A stretch of 64,000 bases of DNA from an uncultured Azohydromonas sp. GTDB lineage: Bacteria; Pseudomonadota; Gammaproteobacteria; Burkholderiales; Burkholderiaceae_C. Position numbers and translations under genes: made by a program. The stretch is taken from assembly GCF_937926365.1 (NCBI RefSeq), contig NZ_CALAOH010000053.1:17352-81351 (forward strand), written 5' to 3'. This document shows positions 16,866 to 25,383 of this stretch, one piece after another (positions within the stretch are counted from its first letter, which is position 1; each line of letters opens with the position of its first letter). Below the pieces are notes generated by a model that searched no databases, was not told where the DNA came from, and was given only the letters and a program-made list of their open reading frames with translations.

Positions 16866-17557
16866 TCGCGGCGTGCATCGAGGTCCCGTGGCGTCCCTCG
16901 TACCGCGTGATCCCGAGCCGCTTCCCGCCGGTGTCGCTGTTCGACGACGTGGCCAGCCAGGACGAGTTGGACGCGGTATTCGCCGTACAGGCCTACACCA
17001 ACCCCCGCTTGCGCCAAGAGCTTGGTGAGCTGGATCTCGTGCCGGAAGGTGAGCGCGTGTTCGGGACCGGCAGCACCCCAGTGATGGCGGCCTTCACGTA
17101 CCTGAACCGCGGCGGCTCCCGATTCAGTGACGGCACCTGGGGCGTGTACTACGCCGGCGAAAGCCTGGAGACGGCCATCGCCGAGGCGAGCTTTCACGCC
17201 GAGCGCTTCCTCGGCGAAACCCGTCAGCCGCCGATCGAGGTGGACTACCGGGCCTGCGTCGCCCACATCGTGCAACCCATGCACGACATCCGCGGTGAGC
17301 CTTGGGCACCAGCCCACGATCCGCACGGCTACGCCGCCTCCAAGCAACTGGCGCGTGAATACCGGGCGGCCGGCTCGTGGGGACTGCTGTACCGGTCTGT
17401 GCGGCGCGAGGGAGGCGAGTGCGTGGCGGTGTTCAGGCCCAAGGCGGTCCAGATTCCCGTCGTGCAGGGCGCGCACGTCAGCCTGGTCTGGGACGGACAG
17501 GCCATCTCGGGCTGGTACCGCAAGTCGGACCACCACCCGCTTCCTGGAAATCGTTGA
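16862..17557 (+). CDS. RES-domain toxin
   Basis: 231 residues. The RES signature residues are present: R in SRFSDGTWGVYYAGE, E in SLETAIAEASF, and S in GLLYRSVRREGG. Characterised RES toxins destroy NAD+ and act like ADP-ribosyltransferases, arresting growth. The start is a TTG at 16862 that overlaps the antitoxin stop (TTGA), so toxin synthesis depends on antitoxin translation and should be weak, as expected for such a pair. It is convergent with ppx, 40 bases between stops. Confidence 0.9.
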   Translation: MIAACIEVPWRPSYRVIPSRFPPVSLFDDVASQDELDAVFAVQAYTNPRLRQELGELDLVPEGERVFGTGSTPVMAAFTYLNRGGSRFSDGTWGVYYAGESLETAIAEASFHAERFLGETRQPPIEVDYRACVAHIVQPMHDIRGEPWAPAHDPHGYAASKQLAREYRAAGSWGLLYRSVRREGGECVAVFRPKAVQIPVVQGAHVSLVWDGQAISGWYRKSDHHPLPGNR

Positions 17558-17597
17558 CGGTCAGAGATTCAGAAGGCCGCCGTCCTGCGCCATCGGT

Positions 17598-19097
17598 TCA
17601 GCTCTTGAGGGAGAGCGTGAAATGCCCTTGCTGCGCCCACAGCGCGATCTCCTCGCGCAGCAGGTGCAGCGTGCGTGGGTCGGCCGGCACGCCCGTGGGC
17701 TCCCAGCGCAGCGCCAGCCGGCTGGCGCCTTGGGCGTCGATGCGCAGCTGCGGGCCGTCGGTGTCGCGCCGCGCATGGCAGCGGATGGCCGCCAGCCGCA
17801 GGCACAGCGCCTGGCGCGCGAAGGAGCGCCGCGCCATCGAGGCCTCCACCTTCTTCAGCCCGCCGCGCTGCGCCAGGATCAGCTCGGCGATGCGCCGCTG
17901 CTGGCTCTGAGAGAAGCCGGCCGCGTCCACGTGGCCCATCAGGTAGGCGCTGTGGCGGTGGTAGTCGTGGTGCGAGACGCAGCGCCCGATCTCGTGCAGC
18001 GCGCAGGCCCACGCCAGCTCGCGGCGCTCGTCGGCGCCGGCGTCCGGGGCAATGTCGTGATGCAGCGCCAGCGCCGCGTCGTGCACACGCCGCGCCTGCG
18101 CCAGGTCGCAGTGGAACTGCTGCTGCAGCGCCGCGACGGAGGCGTCGCGCAGGTCCGGCACCTCGCCGCCGGCGCTGCGTTGGCGTTCGTACAGGTCCAC
18201 GATCACCCCCTGGCGCAGCGCGCCCTTGGCCGGCGCGATTTCCTTGATGCCGAACTCGCGCATCAGCGCCGCCAGGATCGCCAGCCCGCCGGCGATCACG
18301 GGACGGCGGTCGTCGCGCAGGCCGCGCAGCTGCAAGCGGTCGATGTGACCGGCATCGATGCAGCGCTCGATGCACCAGTTCAGCGCCGAGGGCGTGATGC
18401 GCCCGTCGGTGATGCCGTGGTTCGCGAGCAGCAGCGACACCGCGCCGGCCGTGCCGGAGGAGCCCAGCGCCTCCCGCCACAGGTGCGGCTCGAAGCTGGT
18501 CTCGGCCTCCTCGAACTCGGCCTGCGCCGCCACGCGCGCGGCCTCGAAAGCCTGGGGCGTGAGCCGCCCGTCGGCGAAGTAGCGCAGTGACAGCGACACG
18601 CTGCCAACCTGGAAGGACTCCGCCTCGCCCGGCACCCGGCCGCAGCCCAGCACCAGCTCGGTGGAGCGCCCGCCGATGTCCACCACCAGCCGCGGCAAGG
18701 CCGAGGGCTGCAGCTGCGCCACGCCAATGAAGATCAGCCGCGCCTCCTCGCGCCCGGAGATCACCTCCACCGGCGAGCCCAGCACCTCCGAGGCGCGCAC
18801 CAGGAACTCGTCACGGTTGCGCGCCTCGCGCAGCGTCTGCGTGGCCACGGCGCGCAGGCCGCCCAACTCGAAGCCCGACAACCGATCGCGGAAGCGCCGC
18901 AGCGTCTGCAGCCCGCGCTCGGCCGCCTCCTCCTGCAGCAGGCCCTGCGCGTCCAGCCCGCCACCCAGCCGCACCACCTCCTTGAGGTTGTCCAGCCGCT
19001 GGTAGCGCCCGCCCTTGAGCTGGCCGATCTCCAGGCGAAAGCTGTTGGACCCCATGTCGATGGCGGCCAGGGGGAGTGAAGTCGCGGCGTCGTTCAT
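17598..19097 (-). CDS. ppx: Exopolyphosphatase, Ppx/GppA family
   Basis: 499 residues from the ATG at 19095-19097; the frame is open further but upstream residues are not conserved in type. The ASKHA-type first motif is at ~13-25 (LAAIDMGSNSFRLEIG). Catalytic glutamate and glycine-rich loops follow (LVVDIGGRSTELVLG, and SGTAGAVSLLL). A C-terminal HD-like helical half begins near ~310 and contains WACALHEIGRCVSHHDYHRH. It removes terminal phosphate from polyphosphate and/or the gamma-phosphate of pppGpp. It is divergent from pstS across 277 bases that hold a Pho-box-like site, and sits in the polyphosphate region. Confidence 0.93.
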   Translation of the reverse strand: MNDAATSLPLAAIDMGSNSFRLEIGQLKGGRYQRLDNLKEVVRLGGGLDAQGLLQEEAAERGLQTLRRFRDRLSGFELGGLRAVATQTLREARNRDEFLVRASEVLGSPVEVISGREEARLIFIGVAQLQPSALPRLVVDIGGRSTELVLGCGRVPGEAESFQVGSVSLSLRYFADGRLTPQAFEAARVAAQAEFEEAETSFEPHLWREALGSSGTAGAVSLLLANHGITDGRITPSALNWCIERCIDAGHIDRLQLRGLRDDRRPVIAGGLAILAALMREFGIKEIAPAKGALRQGVIVDLYERQRSAGGEVPDLRDASVAALQQQFHCDLAQARRVHDAALALHHDIAPDAGADERRELAWACALHEIGRCVSHHDYHRHSAYLMGHVDAAGFSQSQQRRIAELILAQRGGLKKVEASMARRSFARQALCLRLAAIRCHARRDTDGPQLRIDAQGASRLALRWEPTGVPADPRTLHLLREEIALWAQQGHFTLSLKS

Positions 19098-19309
19098 GGG
19101 CGTGGCGGGCAGGGGCGGGCTTTCAGGCGCGGGGCAGGCCGCATGCCATGCGGCCCTCGCGAATATTCGTACTTCTCGTCTTCCACGGCAGGGAAGCGCC
19201 GCCAAGCCTAAGGCGCCCGCGTGACGCCTCCATGACATGCGCGGCCGTCACCACCAGGGACCGCAGCTGCCGCGGCACACGCGCCATGCGGCCGCGAAGC
19301 GCCGCACCG

Positions 19310-19327
19310 CTGTCATCGCCGTGACAC
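19310..19327 (+). promoter_or_regulatory. Pho-box-like site between ppx and pstS
   Basis: CTGTCAT (19310-19316), CGCC, then GTGACAC (19321-19327), ending 47 bases before the pstS ATG. The first unit is a perfect PhoB half-site and the second matches CTGTCAC at 5 of 7 positions. The same arrangement occurs at 13760-13777. Located where it could serve pstS and perhaps ppx, which is divergent. The rest of the 277-base gap shows no gene. Confidence 0.5.
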
Positions 19328-19374
19328 ACGCCGCAACGAAGCTGGCGCCATCCGCTTTTCACCCAGGAGCCGTG

Positions 19375-20418
19375 ATGAATCGCATTGCCTTCACCCTGCC
19401 GCTGCTGTCCGCAGCCCTGTTCGTCGCCACCACCGGCAACGCCGCCGCCCAGGACGTCACCGGTGCGGGCGCTACCTTCCCCGCGCCGATCTACGCCAAG
19501 TGGGCCGAGGCCTACCACAAGGCCACCGGCGTGCGCGTGAACTACCAGTCCGTCGGATCGGGCGCCGGCATCAAGCAGACCAAGGCCAGGACAGTGGACT
19601 TCGGCGCCTCCGACATGCCGCTCAAGGACGAGGAGCTGGCCGCCGAGGGCCTGCTGCAGTTCCCCACCGCCATCGGCGGCGTGGTGCCGGTGGTCAACGT
19701 CCAGGGCCTGCAGCCCGGCCAGTTGAAGCTCACCGGCCAGGTGCTGGGCGACATCTACCTGGGCAAGATCACCAAGTGGAACGACCCCGCGCTCGCCGCT
19801 ATCAACCCCGGCGTGAGCCTGCCCGATGCGCCCATCGCCGTGGTGCGCCGCGCCGACGGCTCGGGCACGAGCTTCCTGTTCACCAACTACCTGTCCAAGG
19901 TCAACGCCGACTGGAAGGCCAAGGTGGGCGAGGGCACGGCGGTGAACTGGCCCACGGGCGCGGGCGGCAAGGGCAACGAGGGCGTGGCCGCCTTCGTGCA
20001 GCGCCTGCCGGGCGCCATCGGCTACGTCGAGTACGCCTACGTCAAGCAGAACAAGATGAGCTATGCGCTGCTGAAGAACCAGGCCGGCCACTTCGTGGCG
20101 CCGGACGACCTGACCTTCAAGGCCGCCGCCGTCGGCGCCGACTGGAACAAGAGCTTCTTCCAGGTGCTCACCGACCAGCCCGGCAAGGACGCCTGGCCCC
20201 TGACCGGGGCGACCTACATCCTCATGCACAAGACGCCCGAGAAGCCGGCCAACGCCGCCGCGGCGCTGAAGTTCTTCGATTGGGCCTACGCCAACGGCGA
20301 CGCCATGGCGACCGAGCTGGAGTACGTGGCATTGCCCGCCTCCCTGAAGGCCCTGGTGCGCAAGCAATGGACGACCATCAAGAGCGCCGACGGCAAGGTG
20401 CTGGCCGCCGTCAACTGA
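19375..20418 (+). CDS. pstS: Phosphate ABC transporter periplasmic binding protein
   Basis: 347 residues from ATG 19375 with AGGAG seven bases upstream. Signal peptide 1-25 (ends NAAAQ). The mature start VTGAGATFPAPIYAKWAEAY is the PstS hallmark. Phosphate-contacting loops GSGAGI and RADGSGTSFLF are intact. It captures phosphate in the periplasm for PstCAB. Those genes are absent here, so this is an isolated copy. The Pho-box-like site immediately upstream supports phosphate-starvation control. A hairpin, but no U-run, follows the stop. Confidence 0.95.
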   Translation: MNRIAFTLPLLSAALFVATTGNAAAQDVTGAGATFPAPIYAKWAEAYHKATGVRVNYQSVGSGAGIKQTKARTVDFGASDMPLKDEELAAEGLLQFPTAIGGVVPVVNVQGLQPGQLKLTGQVLGDIYLGKITKWNDPALAAINPGVSLPDAPIAVVRRADGSGTSFLFTNYLSKVNADWKAKVGEGTAVNWPTGAGGKGNEGVAAFVQRLPGAIGYVEYAYVKQNKMSYALLKNQAGHFVAPDDLTFKAAAVGADWNKSFFQVLTDQPGKDAWPLTGATYILMHKTPEKPANAAAALKFFDWAYANGDAMATELEYVALPASLKALVRKQWTTIKSADGKVLAAVN

Positions 20419-20454
20419 TGCGGACTGCTGGCGCCGGCGACGCGGGTACGGCCG

Positions 20455-20480
20455 GTGGTGCGGACTCCCTCACGCACCAC
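20455..20480 (+). terminator. Possible weak terminator after pstS
   Basis: GTGGTGCG (20455-20462) pairs perfectly with CGCACCAC (20473-20480) across a ten-base loop, 37 bases after the pstS stop. There is no U-run after it, so it may only stabilise the 3' end. The rest of the gap to the next gene (20481-20634) is notably AT-rich and must hold that gene's promoter. Confidence 0.35.
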
Positions 20481-20634
20481 GAGCTTCCAACGGCGCTGAA
20501 GCTTTAAGCACGTAAAACGCATACTCAAGCTCGCAAATCTTCTTTTGGGTCATAAGCAGTGCAGCGTATCTTTGTGCGCTTGCTTATACAAGTCAGTCAT
20601 AAGGCATGAATTATCGGGCTGACCTTCCCACATC

Positions 20635-21618
20635 ATGAAAATTCGCGACCTCGATCTCAGCGCCAGCCCGATCAACCTGCAGCACCAGGCGGCAGGTCTG
20701 CCTCCGGTGGAGGACGTCGTTTCGCACCCGGACCAGCACCCGGTGCTGCGCATGGCGATGTGGGCGGCAGTGGCGGTGCTGGCGACGCTGGTGGTGGCGG
20801 TGGTGTGGCGGCTGTTCTTCGGGGACAACGGCGGCCACAGCGGCTTCGAGCTGATCAGCGGCGCGCTGTCCAGTCCCACCTTCTGGAGCGCGCTGGCGGT
20901 GGGCTTCCTGGCGCAGGTGGTGGACGGCGCGCTGGGCATGGCTTACGGCATCACGGCCACCACGTTCCTGCTCACGGCTGGCGCCACGCCGGCGGCGGCC
21001 AGCGCCAGCGTGCACATCGCCGAGGTCTTCACCACGGGGTTGTCGGGCATCTCGCACGTGAAGCTGGGCAACGTCAACAAGTCGCTGTTCGTGCGGCTGC
21101 TGGTGCCGGGCATCCTGGGCGCGGTGCTGGGCGCGGTGCTGGTGACGCAGTTCGACGGCGCGGTGATGAAGCCCTTCATCTCGGCCTACCTGCTGCTGAT
21201 GGGCGTGTACATCCTGCGCAAGGCCTGGCGCGGCAAGTTCAAGAACCAGCAGCAGGAGCCGCGCCACGTGGGCAAGCTGGCCCTGGTGGGCGGCTTCGTG
21301 GACGCCGCGGGCGGCGGCGGCTGGGGCCCGGTGGTCACCAGCAACATCATCGGCGCCGGCGGCGACCCGCGCACCACCATCGGCTCGGTGAACTTCGCCG
21401 AGTTCTTCCTGACACTCTCCAGCGCCACGTCCTTCATCCTGCTGGCCGGCGAGCCCGCGACCTGGCTGATGGTGGCGGGGCTGGTGTTCGGCGGCATGTT
21501 CGCCGCGCCGCTGGCCGCGCTGCTGTGCAAGAGCCTCAAGCCGCGCACGCTGATGACGATCGTGGGCGTGCTGATCACGCTGATCAGCGCCTTCAACATC
21601 TACAAGGCGCTGCATTGA
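20635..21618 (+). CDS. TauE/SafE-family membrane permease
   Basis: 327 residues with ~8 hydrophobic helices. After a 40-residue soluble N-terminus and a first helix (AMWAAVAVLATLVVAVVWRL), the family repeat starts: VGFLAQVVDGALGMAYGITA and, in the second half, ALVGGFVDAAGGGGWGPVVT. TauE/SafE proteins export sulfite, sulfoacetate or related anions, and many are uncharacterised. An AT-rich leader precedes it, and a strong terminator follows. No sulfur genes are adjacent, so the substrate is open. Confidence 0.88.
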   Translation: MKIRDLDLSASPINLQHQAAGLPPVEDVVSHPDQHPVLRMAMWAAVAVLATLVVAVVWRLFFGDNGGHSGFELISGALSSPTFWSALAVGFLAQVVDGALGMAYGITATTFLLTAGATPAAASASVHIAEVFTTGLSGISHVKLGNVNKSLFVRLLVPGILGAVLGAVLVTQFDGAVMKPFISAYLLLMGVYILRKAWRGKFKNQQQEPRHVGKLALVGGFVDAAGGGGWGPVVTSNIIGAGGDPRTTIGSVNFAEFFLTLSSATSFILLAGEPATWLMVAGLVFGGMFAAPLAALLCKSLKPRTLMTIVGVLITLISAFNIYKALH

Positions 21619-21643
21619 AACTGCAGCCCTGAGGACCAGGACG

Positions 21644-21671
21644 ACGGCGCGGGTGTTCCCGCGCCGTTTTC
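21644..21671 (+). terminator. Rho-independent terminator after the TauE gene
   Basis: ACGGCGCGGG (21644-21653), a TGTT loop, CCCGCGCCGT (21658-21667), then TTTC. A perfect 10-bp GC stem with a short T-run. The convergent wing-helix gene ends a few bases to its right, so it may act for both directions. Confidence 0.85.
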
Positions 21672-21674
21672 ATT

Positions 21675-22040
21675 TCAGGCCTGCACGCCCAACGCCCCGA
21701 CGTTGAGCCGGTCCCCGTCGCCGCGCCGGGTCCGGACCATGGAGCGGCCCCGGCTGCCGTCCAGGTGACGGCGCAACCGCTTGATGTGCTCGTCCACGGT
21801 ACGCACGTCCACCGCGTGGTCCGGGCCCCAGGCCGCCGCGATGATCTGCTCGCGGTTGACCACGCGCCCCTGGTGCTCGACCAGGCAGCGCAGCAACTCC
21901 AGCTCCGCGCGTGGCGGCGAGATCACGGCGGTCTTGTGGCCGCGCGCCACGCGCCCCTCGTGGCGCAGCGTGCCAAGGCCGGCCGCTTGCCGCATGGCCG
22001 TTGCGGCTGGCGCGTCCGCCGTGCGTGGCACACCTTTCAC
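21675..22040 (-). CDS. OmpR/PhoB-type winged-helix domain protein without a receiver
   Basis: 121 residues from a GTG at 22038-22040. Residues ~37-115 read as the C-terminal DNA-binding domain of PhoB-like response regulators: PRAELELLRCLVEHQGRVVN, then REQIIAAAWGPDHAVDVRTV and DEHIKRLRRHL, ending in a wing with VRTRRGDGDRL where PhoB has a VRT.RG.GYRL pattern. There is no receiver domain: only 60 bases separate its start from the divergent ppk1 gene. It is therefore either a stand-alone binding protein or a remnant. The site of divergence from ppk1 and the nearby phosphate genes make a role in phosphate control attractive, but this is inference. Confidence 0.7.
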   Translation of the reverse strand: MKGVPRTADAPAATAMRQAAGLGTLRHEGRVARGHKTAVISPPRAELELLRCLVEHQGRVVNREQIIAAAWGPDHAVDVRTVDEHIKRLRRHLDGSRGRSMVRTRRGDGDRLNVGALGVQA

Positions 22041-22100
22041 GGAGCAGGCACGCCCGCCTGGTCACGGAGTTGTCGCAATCGCTTCATAGAGTCCTTGCCG

Positions 22101-24239
22101 ATGAACGATTTCTCATCCACGGAGGCCGGCTCCATGCCCGTGTCCGCCGCCCCGGCCAGCGCGGCGGCCGCCGCGCCGGGCCTGGTGATGCTCGACCGCG
22201 AGAAGGCGATCCTGGCCTTCAACCGCCGGGTGCTGGCGCAGGCGCGGCGCGAGGACGTGCCGCTGCTGGAGCGGCTACGCTACGTCACGATCGTCTCCTC
22301 CAACCTGGACGAGTTCTTCGAGGTGCGCTTCGCCGACGTGATGGAAGCGGCGCGGCTGCCCGGCACCGCGGTGACCGTGGGCGAGGTGCAGGCCATCGCG
22401 GCCGAGGCGCGCGCGCTGGTGAACGAGCAGTACACCCTGTTCAACGACGAGGTGATGCCGGCGCTGGAGCGCGAAGGCCTGCGCGTGGTGCAGCACCACC
22501 AGCGCAACGCGGCGCAGCGGCGCTGGGTGGCGGGCTTCTTCCAGGCGCAGGTGCGCCCGTTGCTGGTGCCCGTGGGGCTGGACCCGGCGCACCCGTTCCC
22601 GACGGTGGCCAACAAGACGCTGAACTTCATCGTGCAGCTCGGTGGCCGCGACGCCTTCGGGCGCGAGAACGCCATCGCCATCGTCAAGGTGCCGCGCGTG
22701 CTGCCGCGCGTGATCCGGCTGCCCGATGAGGTGTCGGAGGGGCGGCAGGCCTTCGTGCTGCTCAGCAGCGTGATCCGCGCGCACCTCGACGAGCTGTTCC
22801 CCGGGCGCCAGGTGCTGGCCTTCTCGCAGTTCCGCGTCACGCGCGACTCGGAGCTGGAGGTGGACGAGGACGATGCCACCAACCTGCGCCAGGCCCTGCG
22901 CAGCGGGCTCTACACCCGCCACTTCGGCCAGGCCGTGCGGCTGGAGGTGGTGGACAGCTGCTCCGAAACGCTGGTGCAGTTCCTGCTGCAACAGTTCCAG
23001 CTGCCGCCCTGGGCGCTGTACCGCGTGGGTGGCCCGGTCAACCTGGTGCGGCTGACCGAGCTGATCGACCAGGCCGACGCGCGCGGGCTGCGCTTTCCGC
23101 CGTGGAAGCCGGCCTGGCCGGCGAGCCTGCCGCAGGGCACCTCCATCTTCGAGCGGCTGCAGCAGGGCAACGTGCTGCTGCACCATCCCTTCGAGAGCTT
23201 CGAGCCGGTGGTGCAGTTCCTGCGCGAGGCGGTGGCCGACCCCGACGTGCTGGCCATCAAGCAGACCATCTACCGCACCGGCACGGAGTCGGTGCTGATG
23301 GAACAACTGCTCGAAGCCGCGCGCCGTGGCAAGGAAGTGACGGTGGTGGTCGAGCTCAAGGCACGCTTCGACGAGGAGGCCAACATCAACTGGGCCGAGC
23401 GGCTGGAGGCCGTGGGCGCGCAGGTGGTGTACGGCATCGTGGGCCTCAAGACCCACGCCAAGCTGCTGCTGGTGACGCGGCGCGAAGGTGCCAGGACCGC
23501 CAGCGGGCGGCGCGAGGACGGCGTGCTGCGCCGCTACGCGCACCTGTCCACCGGCAACTACAACGCGCGCACCGCGCGGCTCTACACGGACCTGGGCTGC
23601 ATGACGGCCGACCCCGAGCTGACGGCGGACGCGGATGCGGTGTTCCAGCAGCTCACCGGCCAGGTGGAACTGGGCAAGCTGCACCGGCTGCTGGCCGCGC
23701 CCTTCGCGCTGCAGGCGGCCATGCTGGACCACCTGGTGCAGGTGACGCAGGCGGCGCTGCACGGGCTGCCGGCGCGGGTGGTGGTCAAGTGCAACGCGCT
23801 CACCGACCCGCTGCTCATCGACGCGCTGGTGCTGGCCAGCCGGGCCGGTGCGCGCATCGACCTGATCATCCGCGGCGCCTGCATGCTGCCGCCCGGCGTG
23901 CCGGGCCTGAGCGACCGCATCCGCGTGCGCTCGGTGGTGGGGCGCTTCCTGGAGCACACGCGCGTCTTCTACTTCCGCTGGGGCCCCGGCGACGAGGACG
24001 AGGCCTTGTATCTCAGCAGCGCCGACTGGATGAGCCGCAACATGCTGCGCCGCGTCGAGGTGGCCTGGCCGATGCGCGACCCCGTGCTGCGCCAGCGCGT
24101 CATCGACGAATGCCTGGTGCCCTACCTGCACGACACGCGCGACGCCTGGGCGCTGCAGCCTGACGGCAGCTGGCGCAGCCTGGCCGAGCCGCAGGGCATC
24201 GGGGCGCAGCAGGCGCTGATGGATCTTTACCAGGGGTGA
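22101..24239 (+). CDS. ppk1: Polyphosphate kinase 1
   Basis: 712 residues from ATG 22101, with a 25-residue Ala/Ser-rich N-terminal extension before the conserved start (VMLDREKAILAFNRRVLAQA). The two catalytic histidines of PPK1 are visible: H452 in THAKLLLVTRRE and H481 in AHLSTGNYNART. They are 29 residues apart, about ten more than in the E. coli enzyme, owing to a polar insert (ARTASGRREDG). The enzyme makes polyphosphate from ATP reversibly at the membrane. sixA follows after six bases in the same operon. Confidence 0.96.
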   Translation: MNDFSSTEAGSMPVSAAPASAAAAAPGLVMLDREKAILAFNRRVLAQARREDVPLLERLRYVTIVSSNLDEFFEVRFADVMEAARLPGTAVTVGEVQAIAAEARALVNEQYTLFNDEVMPALEREGLRVVQHHQRNAAQRRWVAGFFQAQVRPLLVPVGLDPAHPFPTVANKTLNFIVQLGGRDAFGRENAIAIVKVPRVLPRVIRLPDEVSEGRQAFVLLSSVIRAHLDELFPGRQVLAFSQFRVTRDSELEVDEDDATNLRQALRSGLYTRHFGQAVRLEVVDSCSETLVQFLLQQFQLPPWALYRVGGPVNLVRLTELIDQADARGLRFPPWKPAWPASLPQGTSIFERLQQGNVLLHHPFESFEPVVQFLREAVADPDVLAIKQTIYRTGTESVLMEQLLEAARRGKEVTVVVELKARFDEEANINWAERLEAVGAQVVYGIVGLKTHAKLLLVTRREGARTASGRREDGVLRRYAHLSTGNYNARTARLYTDLGCMTADPELTADADAVFQQLTGQVELGKLHRLLAAPFALQAAMLDHLVQVTQAALHGLPARVVVKCNALTDPLLIDALVLASRAGARIDLIIRGACMLPPGVPGLSDRIRVRSVVGRFLEHTRVFYFRWGPGDEDEALYLSSADWMSRNMLRRVEVAWPMRDPVLRQRVIDECLVPYLHDTRDAWALQPDGSWRSLAEPQGIGAQQALMDLYQG

Positions 24240-24245
24240 AGCGAG

Positions 24246-24710
24246 ATGGACCTGATCCTGTGGCGCCATGCCGAGGCCCATGACCTGCGCGAAGGCGAGA
24301 CCAACGACCTCGCGCGCACGCTCACGCCCAAGGGCGAGCGCAACGCCGCGCGCATGGCGCACTGGCTCAACCAGGTGCTGCCGGCCACCACGCGCGTGCT
24401 GGCGAGCCCCGCGGTGCGCACGCAACAGACGGCCGCGGCGCTGGAGCGCAAGTTCAGGACCGTGGCGGCGCTGGCGCCCGACGGCTCGGTGGACGCGCTG
24501 CTGGACGCGGCGCGCTGGCCCGAGGCGCGCGAACCGGTGCTGGTGGTGGGCCACCAGCCCACGCTGGGGCTGGCGGCGGCCTGCCTGCTCTGCGGCACCG
24601 CGCAGCCCTGGAGCATCCGCAAGGGTGCCATCTGGTGGCTGCGCTGCAGGGAAAGGAACGGCGGCCAGCAGGTGGCGCTGTTGACGGTGCAGTCGCCTTC
24701 GCTGCTCTGA
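24246..24710 (+). CDS. sixA: SixA-like phosphohistidine phosphatase
   Basis: 154 residues with the SixA pattern: LILWRHAEAHD at the start, RTLTPKGERNAARMAHWLNQ, VLASPAVRTQQTA and VLVVGHQPTLGLAAA with the second catalytic His. SixA removes phosphate from phosphohistidine in phosphorelay proteins. It starts six bases after ppk1 and is very probably co-transcribed. In many betaproteobacteria ppk1 and sixA are neighbours. The functional link may be control of the phospho-state of PPK1-related or phosphotransferase proteins, but this is not established. Confidence 0.9.
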   Translation: MDLILWRHAEAHDLREGETNDLARTLTPKGERNAARMAHWLNQVLPATTRVLASPAVRTQQTAAALERKFRTVAALAPDGSVDALLDAARWPEAREPVLVVGHQPTLGLAAACLLCGTAQPWSIRKGAIWWLRCRERNGGQQVALLTVQSPSLL

Positions 24711-24830
24711 GCCGCGGCTGCCAAGGGTGTAGGAGAAGTCTGACCAGGAAACGCGGCGCCGTTCGATGGCGGCGCAACGGCGCGTGGAGCCCAATGGCTG
24801 CATGGCGTTTCACGAAACGAGAGGTCAAAC

Positions 24831-25358
24831 ATGAACAACAGCTCACTGAGTCCCTTTGGTGAACACTCGCTGACCCTGGTGGCCGGCGTTTTCGATGACG
24901 TGGAAAGCGCCGAGCAGGCCGCGGCCTCGCTGCGCCAGGCCCCGGGCCTGCACACCACCGTCCTTCACCCGGGCGACCGGCGCATCGGGCGCAAACTCGA
25001 ACCGGAGCAGCGGGGCATCTGGCGCACGTTGTTGCGCAGTCATGCGCTGTTCATGCCCGCAGGCGCGCTGCTGGGCGTGGCCGTTGCGCTGGCGCTGGCC
25101 GCGGCGGACATCCGAGCGGTGGCCGACTCGCCCTATTTCGCCATGGGGTTCCTCGGGATGATGGGCGCCTTCTTCGGCGGCCTGGTCGCCGGGTTGCTGA
25201 CGCTGCGCCCGGACCATGCCATCGTCATCCGCAAGGTGCGCGCGGCCCTGGCGCGCGGCGCCCACGCGGTGGTCGTGCACCCGATGAACGAGCTGAGGGC
25301 GCAGGCCGCCGTCGCCGCCTTGCGCCGCGCCGGCGCTGAACCGTTGCGGTCGCTGTGA
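24831..25358 (+). CDS. Two-helix membrane protein of unknown function
   Basis: 175 residues. A soluble N-terminal part (~15-60: VAGVFDDVESAEQAAASLRQ) looks like a small alpha/beta module. Two hydrophobic helices follow (LFMPAGALLGVAVALALAAA at ~74-93 and a Gly/Met/Phe-rich one at ~103-124: FAMGFLGMMGAFFGGLVAG), then a short cytoplasmic helix-strand end containing GAHAVVVHPMNELRAQAAVA. The layout resembles DUF1269-like stress proteins, though I cannot name a family with certainty. It lies between sixA and ppk2 and ends 25 bases before ppk2, so it may belong to the polyphosphate operon. Confidence 0.7.
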   Translation: MNNSSLSPFGEHSLTLVAGVFDDVESAEQAAASLRQAPGLHTTVLHPGDRRIGRKLEPEQRGIWRTLLRSHALFMPAGALLGVAVALALAAADIRAVADSPYFAMGFLGMMGAFFGGLVAGLLTLRPDHAIVIRKVRAALARGAHAVVVHPMNELRAQAAVAALRRAGAEPLRSL

Positions 25359-25383
25359 CCGCATCCACACGGGAGCACCAGGC

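Noticed and set aside
20611..21615. Long minus-strand open frame opposite the TauE permease
   Set aside because: His/Gln/Arg-rich composition typical of a high-GC antisense frame; the plus-strand gene has clear membrane helices and family motifs.
24711..24830. Attachment site or small RNA between sixA and the membrane gene
   Set aside because: Only a short GC-rich inverted stretch; no promoter-terminator pair or repeat.
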